Part shown: piece by piece, positions 10,201-20,083 of the stretch | Layout of the letters: every line of letters starts with the position of its first letter | How positions within the stretch are numbered: position 1 is the first letter of the stretch | Origin: Brachionus plicatilis | Taxonomy: Eukaryota > Rotifera > Eurotatoria > Ploima > Brachionidae | Assembly (NCBI GenBank): GCA_010279815.1 | Contig: QEOQ01000191.1 | Coordinates: forward strand, 106,833 to 158,366 | Direction: 5' to 3' | Length of the DNA stretch: 51,534 nucleotides | Notes under the pieces: model-generated | Seen by the model: only the letters and a program-made list of their open reading frames with translations | Database searches by the model: none | Told to the model about the DNA's origin: nothing | Translations under genes and position numbers: made by a program

Positions 10201-12437
10201 ATAATAATATCTTGAGTATAAACCGTTTAGTGCCGAAAAAGCAAATTTAGAACGCTCGGAAGTCTGAAGTGGTGCGTATCAAAACATAGAAATTATCTTA
10301 AAGGAAAAAAAAAGGTTTAGAAAAAAAATCAAGAATTTTCATAAGTCATATTTTTGCTCTCAAAAACCGTTCATAATGTTAAAAAGTTAACTTTTTTCCT
10401 GAGTTATTTAAAAGTCACAAGTCTCAAGACAAGTCTAAGTCCGAACTTTTTTTTTAAAAAGGACCAGATCGAACTTTTTTTCTAATTACTTTGACTTTAA
10501 TATGAAACTTTTAAACAACTCTGCTTTTATCAAACTAAAAATTTTTTTAAATAATAATATATTTGCAGAAAAAGTATTCAACATATTATATCGTAGAAAT
10601 TAAGCAATTTTTTTAACTCAGAATTTTTTAATTTAGAACAAGAAGTTTTTCTACTTAAAAAAAAACATCAAAATTCTGAGAAAATTCGCCTATTCTGTTT
10701 AAAAATTTGTAAAAAAAATTAAAATTACCATCTCCAGTTACAATACAGTGTTGGTCAAAATTAGCATCTGTGGCATTTACATCTGTTTTATTGGTATACT
10801 TTTCCCAAATTCCCAAAACCTCATTGCCCAAAACACCAGTAAACGTTTTCCATTTGATATTCTTAATTTCTTCTGACTTGGTGAATTGTTTGCATCCAGG
10901 CAGCTCATAGATGAGCCGGGCGCCATCCCCACTATTTGTCTGCAAATACTTGCTGTCCTCAGACCAATCGATGTGAGTTATAAAACTCGAATTGCCCGAA
11001 CAAGTACTCAATCTTTTGTATTTGTCAGTTAAAAACACGTCAACATAATTATCATTGGAACCCACTGCCAAATATTTACCACAAGGCGAATACTTTATTT
11101 CATGCAGTACCTCATTGCGGATTTTGTTCTTGAAAATTTCCTTCATGTCTCTTTAATAAAATAATTAATAAAAATTTAAAAAAAAAAATTTTTTTCTTTT
11201 ACTCCAAATTAAGAACGACCAAGTAGCCGTCGGTAAGTCCACAAGCCAAATGAGTCTGGTCATTATTAAAGTCACATGAGCGAACTTTTTTGTCCAGTTC
11301 GGCAATCTTGAGTATTTTATTTGTCCTGGCATCCCATACTCTAACCGTATGGTCATCACTAGCTGTGGCAAAAATGCTAGGATTAATTGGCGAAACAGCC
11401 AAGGCCCATAGTTCGCCTTCAGCGTGTCCTTTGACCACACAACTAATGTCAAAACTTGACATGTTCATTTGAAACACCTCACCTGACTGTGTACCAATTA
11501 AAGCATTTGACTCTTGGACAAACAGACTTCGCACAATCAGCTCATCATCACAGCACAAAAACTCCGGCATGTTTCGACTGGAAACCAAATTTTTTAAATT
11601 AATTTCCTCCAAAGGTGCAAATTTTGAGTCCCATTTTCTGATCACTCCATCTCGGCCACTGGTCAAATAGCCATCGCAAAATTTAGTTATTGCATAGATG
11701 CTTCCTGAGTGCGCATCGGAAATTATTTCATCCAATTTGTTGCCTTTCCAAACATAAATTTTTCCATTCATTGTTCCTGTATAGCAAGTTAAAAGGGTTT
11801 CTTTTCCATCTGTTGCTTGATCACCAATGGCCAGTGTGAACATGGTTTGAATATCTTTAGCTTTGCCAAACAGGCCTTTTTTTCTTTGCAGAGTATTTCC
11901 GATCAAGTTCCAGAACGAAATCTGCTTGATTCCGCAAGATACAAGCGAGTTCTGGCTGAACGGATTAAATTGTAGGTCGAAGACTTTTTCTTGGTGCCCT
12001 GCTGACTTGGCCCGGATGTTTCCCTTTTTCCAGTCCCAGACAATTATGGTCGAGTCTTGGTCAATGCCGCATGAGGCGAGTTTTTCTCCAGCTGGGTCAA
12101 ATGCCAGAATTCCGACGCCGTCGGTGTGGCCGCCTTTTAGAATGGATGTTGTGTGCAAGGTGGTCGAGTCCCAGACCAAAATTTGCGGGGATTTTCCCAC
12201 TTGGCCAGTTGCGACTTGAGTTTTGTCCGGATGAAGGGTGAGACTAATGATGTCGTCATCATGGCCGAGAAAAAAACGCTGCTTGTGCTCGCCATGATTG
12301 TGCACAATGCCCACTCCGGCCACAAAATAAACTATTTCATTGTTAATGTTATAGAATAAGTTGGATCTGACTTGGTGACCTCTGTATCCGTAGACCCATT
12401 CGAGTCTTAGTTGACTTTTAGGTGCAGTTCGATCCAT
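1..12437 (-). CDS. EML5/EML6-like microtubule-associated protein, three HELP-WD40 cores (3' end beyond window)
   Basis: Echinoderm microtubule-associated protein-like (EML/EMAP) proteins bind microtubules through a HELP motif plus tandem WD40 propellers. EML5 and EML6 carry three such cores. I see five exons: 12437-11203, 11150-10729, 7776-5247, 1256-1048 and 952 to the left edge (possibly ending at 14). All junctions are GT..AG and phases match: cumulative length is 1235, 1657, 4187 and 4396 nt, leaving carries of 2, 1, 2 and 1 bases that complete codons correctly. The start is the ATG at 12437, ten codons before the first HELP motif. The TAA at 5245-5243 lies inside a GTAAGC donor, so I read it as intronic. 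HELP motifs (GYRG..) fall near residues 17, 719 and 1430. About 1,780 residues are in view, against nearly 2,000 for vertebrate EML5/6. Introns are 52, 2952, 3990 and 95 bp. The family call is firm; the exact orthologue is inferred. Confidence 0.9.
1604..2324 (+). mobile_element. Tc1/mariner element, decayed, with intact terminal repeats
   Basis: Both ends carry the same inverted repeat, CAGTATGTCTAGAAAATT (18-19 bp), and both are flanked by TA, the Tc1 target duplication (1602-1603 and 2325-2326). Inside, 1915-2076 on the plus strand encodes the last part of a Tc1 transposase (LKVPSEVVKNMIESMPKC, then a GGH motif). The DDE core is largely missing, so this is a non-autonomous internal deletion copy. 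It lies in intron 3 of the EML-like gene, antisense to it. Confidence 0.8.
3382..3755. mobile_element. 374-bp foldback MITE with 9-bp target duplication (family FB9, copy 1)
   Basis: The termini GGTATTGTGAAATTC and its complement bound a near-complete palindrome, with arms of about 140 bp including TGCAACATACTTTGTTGCA in each arm. It is flanked by a perfect 9-bp direct repeat, GTAACATAA (3373-3381 and 3756-3764). It interrupts the LINE reverse transcriptase. The 9-bp duplication and GG terminus would fit a MULE-like or Merlin-like origin; the superfamily is not settled. Confidence 0.85.
4518..5043. mobile_element. hAT-like element, ~526 bp, 8-bp target duplication (family H8, copy 1)
   Basis: The ends GGCAAATTGAAG and CTTCAATTTGCC form terminal inverted repeats, flanked by the 8-bp direct repeat ATTTTTTA (4510-4517 and 5044-5051). 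Eight base pairs is the hAT signature. There is no coding capacity. Excising it fuses the LINE reading frame cleanly. The interior is diverged from the other three copies (14036, 21018, 22792), so family membership rests on the ends and general layout. Confidence 0.75.
5247..7776 (-). CDS. EML-like gene, exon 3: end of core 1, acidic linker, second core, second acidic linker
   Basis: This is one uninterrupted 2,530-bp exon. It finishes the last blade of core 1 (GHSSHVTNVRF), then runs through an Asp/Glu/Ser linker (about residues 628-670) and HELP 2 (GYRGYDCRDNLF, near residue 719). A full WD40 core follows, ending in a second GHSSHVTNVRW blade and a second acidic linker (DSDTDSEDEGYDSD). The two linkers resemble each other, as expected when the next core follows. 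Codon use here is visibly richer in G and C than the surrounding intronic DNA. The apparent stop directly after the exon overlaps the donor GTAAGC. Confidence 0.9.
7841..8198. mobile_element. Foldback MITE, Tc1/mariner-type ends, TA target site
   Basis: The ends CAGTGATATTCCGGATTTAG and CTAAATCCGGAATACCACTG face each other, and the palindrome continues through almost the whole 358 bp with repeated TTTACGTAAATTTAC blocks. TA flanks both ends (7839-7840 and 8199-8200). No ORF. Confidence 0.8.
8201..8980. mobile_element. Large foldback MITE sharing its TA with the preceding element
   Basis: The ends CAGTGGTGATTTGATAACAG and its complement bound arms of roughly 250 bp that match closely, including CGGCCAATTC/GAATTGGCCG. 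The central roughly 280 bp is unpaired apart from its own hairpin (GATGCAATTGCAAATTACC facing GGTAATTTGCAATTG, 8521-8565). The left TA (8199-8200) is the right TA of the neighbouring element; the right TA is 8981-8982. Confidence 0.8.
9530..9670. mobile_element. 141-bp MITE with 4-bp target duplication (family M141, copy 1)
   Basis: The inverted ends GGCAAGTTTTTTTTTCTATTT and complement are flanked by ATTT on both sides. It is the same length as, and inverted relative to, the copy at 24885-25025. Confidence 0.75.
10729..12437 (-). CDS. EML-like gene, exons 1-2: first HELP-WD40 core
   Basis: These exons encode residues 1-552. A short N-terminus is followed by HELP motif 1 (residues about 11-29, GYRGHQVRSNLF) and then WD40 blades with recognisable tags such as GHDDDIISLTLHP, ATGQVGKSPQILVWD, GHAEGELWALAVSP and ASDDHTVRVWD. 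The 52-bp intron (11151-11202) sits between two blades. Exon 2 ends in the middle of the sequence VTGDDFG, whose second half is the start of exon 3 almost 3 kb away. There is no N-terminal coiled coil as in EML1-4, which supports the EML5/6 class. Confidence 0.88.
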
Positions 12438-14035
12438 TTAGTTTTTGAGAAATTTGTGAAACGATAGGAAAACTAGTAAAATGAAGCTTTTTAAACCTGT
12501 GTCAAATTTTATCACAAAAATGTTTGTTGCCATGGAAACAAAATATTTTTCGTTGAGGACAATGATAATTCTACTGGACATATTTTACGATATTATTTTA
12601 CATTTTTGTCCGGAATTTAAGAGGTCAAAAAGTGTGTTTACATTAATTCCTAGTTAATTTATGTGAATTTGGATTTTATTTTCCAAGATTTTATTAAAAA
12701 TAAATATTTAAAAAAAATTTGTTTATTTAAAAATAAACAAATAAAGAAAAAAATAATTTAATACAGTCGTACCCCGGTTAAAGGTTATTACTAAAACACG
12801 GACCTCCAGTTTTTAAATAAAACACGGACCCATACTTATCTCCCCCATTAAGACTATGCCATTTATCCCCCACCATTTTTCTAGTACAAAATTTTACCAA
12901 CTTTCACGCAAGACCAAAATCTAAGCTCTAGCACATTTGGTTCGTCCTTCATTTAAGCTTGAAATCATAATAGATAGTTTTAATTAATTAAATTTATTTT
13001 TTCTGTTTTCATTTAAATAATTTATTTTTTAAGACTCTGTTTATTTAATTTTTTTTTTCATTTTTTCCATTATAAAATTAATGAATTTAAATTTTTTTTC
13101 TTTTTTGCATACCACTAAAATACTTCTTACCTTTGAATTCACTTGAGATTGTTTACAAAATTGATTGCAAAAAAGATTGATAATTAATTTTTATTATTTT
13201 GTATTAAAAAACATAAAAATATAGAGGAAGGATATTAATAAATATTCGGTCGATAAGAAAAATCGCTTAATGTTTTAGCTAATTTATTTAAAAACGATTT
13301 ATTTTTTTTCAACAAAATAAAAATAATTACCGAAAACTCGGTACCACTCCTCTTGGAACAATGTCAAAATTTGGGTTAATTCTTTATAAACCCAAATAAT
13401 ACCTTCGAAGCCATGCTAAAAAAATTATTTCATTTTTTTTTAGAATAAACCTTGAAACCTGACTTTAAAATAAGAGTAAGCGCAAAAACTTGCTTTTATT
13501 CTTAGAATAATTTCGAATTTCTTCTGGAATAAACTTGTAAAATTGTGGAATCAAATTAAAAATTAAAAATTAACTTTTATTTTAAATTTTGTCTTTATTT
13601 AGAGTAAAAGTTAAATGAAAAAATCGATTGACATCGAATTCGGATTTTTTGAAAATTATCTGATTGGAATAATTTTCGGTCCATATTAACGAACCCATTT
13701 TTGATCAAAAATAAAACTTTTGCATTAGCATGATTTAATAAAAATTTAAAATTTAAAATTATAGAAAAATTTTTTATTGTTGAGATTTTTATATTATTTT
13801 TTTGGGCTCGTTAGAATATTATATAAAACTTTTCTCTTCTGATTTATTGAAACACTTTAGATTTGAATAAAAAACAAAAAAAAGAGACAAAATTTAAAAA
13901 AAGTGTTTTTCTATTTTATTTGCATTGATAATTACTTTTTTTATTTTTAAAATTATAGAAAAGAAGATTTGAAGATTTAATTTTTTTCATTATATAATTT
14001 TTCGATAAAGCAAATTTAAAATTATTTTATAAGTT
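12438..14035. other. Upstream flank of the EML-like gene, no gene seen
   Basis: AT-rich and free of convincing reading frames. A lone transposon end, TA followed by CAGTCGTACCCCGGTTAA at 12764, looks like a pogo/Tigger-type terminus, but I find no matching right end. A short direct repeat, AAAACACGGACC, occurs twice at about 12793 and 12821. Promoter elements of the EML-like gene should lie just upstream of 12437 but cannot be identified by eye. Confidence 0.6.
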
Positions 14036-14550
14036 GGCAAATTGAAGTTCATGAACAAATGTAAATTTCAAATCAAAATTTTTAGTTTTTGATTTAAATA
14101 AAAAGGTATTTATTATCAGTTTTTTAATAAAAAATGACTTAACTGTATTAATCATGTTTTGTTTAATCTTTAATTAGATAGAAAATTATATGAATTTCTA
14201 TCTGAAGTAAAAATTAAATGTTAATCAATATTTTGAAATTTTGCAATTCAAAATTTAACTTTGTTTCGCCGTAATATTTTTTAATTAATATTAAAATATC
14301 TTTTTAAGCCATAATTGGGATACTTTAAATAGATTTTAAATTTGTCTCTAAAGTTTTCAAATAAAGATTTTTGAAGAATAAATTAAAGATCAATTAGAAA
14401 AAAAAAATCCTGTTTTCTTTAAATTAAAATAATAAACATTTTATATTTAATTTAAAAAAAAATTGAAAAAAGCTAATTTGATCATTTTTATTAAGATTAT
14501 AATCAATTTAGTTTTGATCATTTGATCATGATCATGAACTTCAAGTTGCC
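14036..14550. mobile_element. hAT-like element, 515 bp (family H8, copy 2)
   Basis: The ends GGCAAATTGAAGTTCATGA and TCATGAACTTCAAGTTGCC are inverted repeats. The interior matches 22792-23310 over nearly its full length in inverse orientation. Flanking TATAAGTT and TTTAAGTT look like a decayed 8-bp duplication offset by one base. No ORF. Confidence 0.75.
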
Positions 14551-14591
14551 TTTTAAGTTTTGATTTTAGTTAAGTTTAATTCTTGAACATA

Positions 14592-15777
14592 CAGTATTGT
14601 GAAAAAATTAAGAAACGACTGATATTTTTATTGTTTATTTGTGTAGGAATTGTAATAGAGTGGAATAGGATTTATATTTTGAAACTAATTTTTGTTGATT
14701 AAATTCTTTATTCAATTAGATTAAAATGAAAGAAAAAGTGGACTGAAATGACAATTCATTTATTTTTTATTTTAATTAGAAAAATACAATCTTAATTGCT
14801 TAATTTTTTTAATTGTGAAAAAGTTAAAAATTGTTTAAAAATTTTCTTCTTTTTTCTTTGCGACAAGCGTCATTCCTCTAAAAATGTATTGTTTGGCACT
14901 AACTTATACAATTAATTATAAAATGAGCCTCTTGATAAAATTCTGGAACAAATCTAATTGCTTTTGTAACCAAAATGTCAATACAAACTCCCAAACGTTG
15001 TCCAAATAGTAAAGAGGACTTCTTAGGCAAAATGGAAAATCATAAGCCGTAATAGGCAATGATCAAAATAGGTCCCAATAATGCATAAAGACTATTATTG
15101 ATCGATATAATCAAACAAATTCATATAATGATTGTCCAAGACCAGAAAGACCTAAGATTTCTACTGTAAAAGATGATCGCCAATTAGTCCGTTTGGTAAA
15201 AAAAATAGAGCTTCGCCATCACATATCGCTATTAAAGCATCAGATTCTCTGGTTAGACGAAGATTACTAGAAAGAAAACTCGAATGGAAGTATCCGGTTC
15301 GAAAACCAAGATTAATAAACTCTCAAAAAAAAGCTAGAGAAAATTTCTGTCTCAATGTAAAATAATTGAACAAGGCTAAATAGTGACGAAATGAACATTG
15401 AAGTAGAAAATAGAAAAAATCGAATTCAGATAAGAGTGATGCCATTAGAGAAGCATAATGAAGATTGCATTATATAACGAACAAGCCCACACCTAAATTG
15501 CATTGAAAATTTATGGAGTTAGCTCGATAAAGAAATTGCATAACAAGAGCCAAGGTAATTGGATCAGCTGAATAATATACCAAAATCAATTTTAGAGAAC
15601 TTAGTAGACTCAATGCCAAAAAGAGTTAGTGATTGTTTGAAAAATAAAGAAGGTTTAACACGTTATTATAATCATTGCTTTGTGATCAAGAGATTTTTTT
15701 CTAAATTTGAATTATTTAACTTAAATAGCTTATTGTTAAATTTTTTCAAATAACTATTAAATCAATAATTCTATTCA

Positions 15778-15800
<23 letters not shown>
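14592..15800 (+). pseudogene. Tc1-like transposon, broken transposase, right end lost
   Basis: The left end is TA followed by CAGTATTGTGAAAAAATTAAG. Plus-strand translation from about 15060 gives a Tc1 paired-type helix-turn-helix region (NSYNDCPRPERPKIS). The carboxyl end follows (HLNCIENLW near 15500, then ILENLVDSMPKRVSDCL to about 15660) with in-frame stops. The catalytic middle is deleted. No right terminal repeat is found before the LINE-like tail at 15826. Confidence 0.75.
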
Positions 15801-15808
<8 letters not shown>

Positions 15809-15825
15809 AATGTTAATCAGTCTCA

Positions 15826-15876
15826 TGAGGCATGGGCACTAGCCTTTTGATTAACCTTGAATAAATAAATAACTTT
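15826..15876 (+). repeat. LINE 3' tail with ATAA repeats
   Basis: A GGC..GCC stem region is followed by CTTGAATAAATAAATAA. The arrangement (T-rich tract, short hairpin, ATAA microsatellite) is shared with 39905, 41096, 49588 and 50713 and is typical of L2/CR1-like 3' ends. Confidence 0.5.
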
Positions 15877-16734
15877 TTTTTCATTTTGATCTAATTGAAT
15901 TAAGAATTTAGCCAAACGAATTTAACTGAAATTAAATGCAGCTTTTCAGTATAAACCAAGAAAAAGCTTAAAATTGAAATCAAATTGAAATCGGACTTAA
16001 AGGTACGGATAAAAAAATTTTCATAAAAGCTATGTGATAAAGCGTTCACCTAGTAATATGGTCCTTTAATATTGATCACATTTTTGTGATCAAAAAATTT
16101 AGATTTAAAAATAAAAAAATTCTTCTGAATTAGTTTGTCTTTTTTCATCTCATAACTATTCATAAAAAATAAAATATCTAAATATCTAACTGTTAAAGAT
16201 TGCTACATAATAGCGATGCTGCCTCAAGATTGTCTACTGCCCATCTAACAATTTTTTTGTCATTTGCTTTGCAAAAAATCGTTAGAAATTGAAAATTAAA
16301 AGGAAATTAAAAACAAAAACATTGTGAGCATTAACTAGTTTATGATATCGATATTCTTGAACAATAAAAATAATCTATGGATATCTTCCAAAAGCATCGA
16401 CATCTGTCGAGAGCATACATATTTTACAGAAACCCTTAAAAGGAATTATAATTATTTCGTTAAAATTTTACAATTATTAAATTGATGGTTTTTTATGTAA
16501 AATTTTCAAAAGCCAAATAATATTTGAACAAAATTTAAGAAAAATTCATGAAAATATTTTAAAACAGAATAAAATAAAAATAAATATATTCTATGATTTT
16601 TAAAGAATCAATTTTTTTTACAGGAATGATAGTTTGTTTTTTTTATATTTTAATTATTCAGATCGGTTTTTTTTTCTTTCATTAAAAAAATTTCAAATAT
16701 ATTAATAGTAAAAATAAAATCGAAGCCACTAAGG
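15877..16734. other. AT-rich interval, no gene seen
   Basis: No coding signal. A stretch at 15928-15985 (CAGCTTTTCAGTATAAACC) is closely repeated at 28647-28705 (CAGCTTTTCCGTATAAACC), so it belongs to an unclassified dispersed repeat. Confidence 0.55.
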
Positions 16735-17035
16735 CTGCCCTCGTCTGTTTTCTCTCCATTTGCTTCTATCCATCGCTAGGGTCCTTATCAGTGAGTTTGT
16801 CTGAACAGCTAGTTATCATCTGAGCTATTCGAAATTTGTATGAGGGCTTCTTGGCACCTCTCCTTGCTTGACTATGTCGTGTTTCTGACTCATTTATTAA
16901 AATATTCTTTGCTTTCCATACGTACTGCATGACCAAGCCATCCTAGCTGCCTTGAACGAATGATTTCCATAAGTAGGAGTCTATCAATTTGTTTTTATAT
17001 GCTCTTAAGTGGGATGTGGTCTAGTGGTCTTAAGA
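16735..17035 (-). pseudogene. LINE reverse transcriptase C-terminal remnant
   Basis: Minus-strand translation contains RSRQLGWLGHAVRM, the WxGHxxRM signature found near the end of many LINE reverse transcriptase proteins, followed by stops. It is more GC-rich than its surroundings. No upstream catalytic part is attached. Confidence 0.6.
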
Positions 17036-17046
17036 ATAGCCTTAAG

Positions 17047-17191
17047 CTCAAACTTTTGTTTAAGGCAGAAAAATAGGAATGCATGTAGTCGAACGTTCAG
17101 GTGGATATTCAGGCGGATATTCAGGTGCAAATTTTGTTGGACATTCAACTGAAGGCGGTGGATGTGATAGAGGAGGTTGTGGCTGTTAAAC
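17047..17191 (+). CDS. Possible terminal exon: Gly/Cys-rich C-terminus
   Basis: After a potential acceptor (TTTAAG) a short frame reads through SGGYSGGYSGANFVGHS and ends with GGGCDRGGCGC and a TAA stop at 17188-17190. The composition is unusual for this window. Short Gly/Cys-rich tails of this kind end many invertebrate proteins, so it could be the last exon of a host gene or a captured fragment. No upstream exon was found on the plus strand. Confidence 0.3.
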
Positions 17192-17404
17192 TCTATTATT
17201 TTTCTGAAAAACCATAATGGTTAATTAAATAAAATTAAATGATTTATTTAAGATTCAAGTTAAATCAAAAGACAAGTGCCCTTATCTACTTAATAGACTG
17301 ATCAACTCTTCATTTATTTCATTTAAAATAAATCATTCATTAAAATACAATATATCAAAATGTTTTATTTAAAAAAGTTATTTAAAAAAAAAAGAAATGT
17401 TTAA

Positions 17405-18822
17405 TTAATTTTTGAAAAAGCTCAAGCGTTCTCTCAATGTATTTTTATCCTTGATTACTTTATCAGTGGCTTCTAAAGCATTATTTTGTGATGGACTATA
17501 TTTTACATCTGTGTAGCCTTCATACCAGCCATCTAAAGTGTCAACCCGTTCTTTTTGAAAATAAACTATAAAATCTTGATATTTTTTCCATTTCTTTATA
17601 AATAAAGGAATTGCTTTCTGAAATATACCTCTAGATGCAGAAATTTGTAATATCCGAATATCTTTTTTAATTGATTCACTGTCGATTTCATTTGATACCT
17701 TAGCTTCTATAGATTTATCTTCTGCCCTGAAAATGTGACAGGAGCACATTACCATTTGTGAAAAGTTATAGAATTCTTTAAAAGCATTGCGTATCGCCTT
17801 TGAACCATCGGAAATTAATACTTTAGGTTCAAATTTCGCTTGATGAATTAATTCTAACCCCTTTGAAATTCCATTAAAAATGAATTTGAAATCATTTGTT
17901 TGTTCATTTGTACAAACTGATATTGCGATTGGATAAAAATGTTTGGCAATATCAGTTTCCCCTACAATAAAAATTTGAAAACACTGCCAGACTAATTTGT
18001 ACGTAGCATCTATATTAATCTTATCAGTTTCGAGAGTTAATCTATTTAATCTGAATAATATAATAATTTTTTTAATTCCTTTAATAAATGTGTAATTCTT
18101 ACTCTAGAAGACGCTTCGTAGTTATGAAAAGACGAAAAAATGGACATAATATCATCTTTTTCGACAACTTCATCTTGATTCTCAATTTCATCAAAATCTA
18201 TATTATCACCATAGTTTATCAGATAATCAACAACTAAAGGTTAATCTTTATCATTTTGATTAAAATAATTATTTTTACATCAAATTTCAAGTTCTCCAAG
18301 GCTTAATATTGTTTTTACAAATTTTTCTTTTCGAATCTTTCTACGAAAGTCTAATAATATCGACTTTTTTGGAACTTTAATAGAATAAGGTTTGATATTG
18401 AGTTTAAAAATTTAACAATTTTGGCTATTACATCGGGCGACATATTTTTTTCACTATTGTCTATATGTGTATGCTTATTGACTGATTCAGAAGCATTAAC
18501 TTTAAGAATGTCGCTCAAATAATGCTAATTTAATTTTTTTTCGCGTTGTTTTTTTTCAAAATTTTGATAATTTACATCGATAAAAAACTTTTTGACAATT
18601 AGCACAAGAATTTATGGACCATTTGGCCCAGACTGTTGAATCTATTGATTGAAGAGCTTCTTCTATTGTTTCAAAACTATTCTTTAATTTATATTTATAC
18701 CGAATAGATTTTTTTTTCTTTACTATTTTTTCGACACCATTTTCACCATCACTTGTATCACTGTCTCTGATATGATTAGGTAAAACCACATTATTTTTTA
18801 AGCTTTTTCTTCTTGAACACAT
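17405..18822 (-). pseudogene. Mutator-like (MULE) transposase, decayed
   Basis: The start is the ATG at 18822 (MCSRRKSLKNN), followed by a basic region and a Cys-containing N-terminal part (WAKWSINSCANCQKVFYRC) that recalls the zinc-finger N-termini of MULEs. The catalytic region follows: DATYK near 18010, VGETDIAKHFYPIAISV near 17960, ISDGSKAIRNAF near 17800 (a MULE aspartate motif), CSCHIF near 17740. A conserved-looking tail, GWYEGYTDVKYSPSQNNALE, precedes the TAA at 17405. Stops and at least one frameshift between 18200 and 18560 disable it. I did not find terminal repeats. Confidence 0.7.
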
Positions 18823-19079
18823 TTTTGTTTTTTTTTTATTAGAATGATAATCAATTCAGTCATATTTATTTTATCGATTACTCAATTAAAGCCACCTCCA
18901 TTACCTCTTTCCGGTTTTAATTTATCATTTTTATCAAACAACAACCAAGCGCTCTTTTTTTTCCTAGCACTTTGATTTATTACAAAACTTTATTAATTTT
19001 AGCACTTAGCATTTCAAATAACCAACCTAGCATTTTAGTTCACAAGAAAAATTCCATAAACCATGTTGGCCATGGAACA

Positions 19080-19500
19080 TTATTTTATTATTTTATTTGA
19101 GTCAAAGTAATCACTTATTTGTCTAAGTTTTTCAAAGATTTCAGCTACAGGGGGTAACACAGAAATTCCTCTATAATTATTAATATTATACTTTGGGTCT
19201 TTATTATTATACAAAGGAGTTACTCTTGCAAATTTCCATCCATTTGGATTCTTTCTAATATTAATTCAAATATTAAAAAGTTTTAAGATCGCAAATGGGA
19301 GGTTTGGTGGATATTTTTTGAAAACTTTCGAATGGACACCTGGTGCACCTGCAGATCAACTAGGGCATCGATGTTCGAATATAGACTTCATATCTTTATT
19401 CTTGAATTCTTTTAAAGAAAATTTAAGGGTGTTGAAAATGTTTTCTTTTTTAGGTTTCATAAAGTTTTGATTTATTAACTTATTACTATTGCCAATTTTT
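19080..19500 (-). pseudogene. LINE reverse transcriptase fragment
   Basis: Minus-strand translation reads APGVHSKVFKK, then GWKFARVTPLYNNKD and NNYRGISVLPPVAEIFEKL, the N-terminal part of a LINE reverse transcriptase, with one in-frame stop. It lies downstream, on the same strand, of the endonuclease and ORF1-like pieces at 19580-20770, but the catalytic YADD part is missing. Confidence 0.7.
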
Positions 19501-19542
19501 ATCGTTGGATTGAAGATATGTTTGTAAAAATATTTCTTGGAA

Positions 19543-19588
19543 CAGGAGTCTACAGGAGTCTACAGGAGTCTACAGGAGTCTACAGGAG
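19543..19588. repeat. 10-bp tandem repeat, about 4.6 units
   Basis: CAGGAGTCTA is repeated four times perfectly and then breaks to CAGGAGTAAA. It sits exactly at the edge of the GC-rich block. Confidence 0.9.
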
Positions 19589-20083
19589 TAAACAAGAGTT
19601 AGACGAGAAAGCTGATCCACTCATTGACACGTCTGGACTCACGACAGGACTGCTCGTCACATTAGCCGTCGGAGTAATTTCCTGCATATTACGAGCTGAT
19701 TCAACGTGATTTAGCGGCAAGCATACCAACTGAGCTGAAGCGGCATATGAAGAGCACAAGTTGCTTGTCAGTGAGCGTGACGCTATGGTAGGTGTAGTCG
19801 GCAATGAGCCCATCTTAGTCGGGTCAATTTTAAATACCGTTACGTGAGACGTGTGGTATGTCGAGTTCGCACGTGAGCCTTTATTCAGGTCCGAGAGATA
19901 AACCGCCTGCCGAAGTGTACACAACGGCATTTGTAGCGAATCAAGCAAGCCCTCTAACTTGTTAGAACAGAAGCGGCTGGGCGAGGTATGATTGACTTGA
20001 CTAACATGGCCTAATCGATAATTAGCTGGTTTATCTAGATCAAATGAGGCAATGATCTCTCTGATAGAAAATATTTGTTGCTA
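19580..20083 (-). CDS. GC-rich unrecognised reading frame, probably retroelement-derived
   Basis: A frame open for about 168 codons on the minus strand (from about 20083 to 19580) includes FDLDKPANYRLGHVS, CTLRQAVYLSDLNKG and a Ser/Thr/Pro-rich end. Base composition approaches half G+C, sharply above its flanks, and the long frame fits coding DNA. It has no in-frame start close to the beginning and overlaps the end of the ORF1-like frame at 20035 in another frame, so it may be its continuation after a frameshift. No recognised domain. Confidence 0.4.

Larger units (their letters stand above)
7777..10728 (-). other. Intron 2 of the EML-like gene, transposon-filled
   Basis: This 2,952-bp intron has a GTAATT donor and a CAAG acceptor. 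It contains two back-to-back TA-flanked foldbacks (7841-8198 and 8201-8980), a small imperfect inverted repeat around CCTCGACTCTTCC (about 9036-9148), a 141-bp MITE (9530-9670), and an AAGTC-rich repeat fragment (10405-10530). From 9680 to 10400 I see only AT-rich DNA. Confidence 0.75.

Noticed and set aside
19543..19588. CRISPR-like array
   Set aside because: The 10-bp units are directly adjacent with no spacers, in a eukaryotic sequence.
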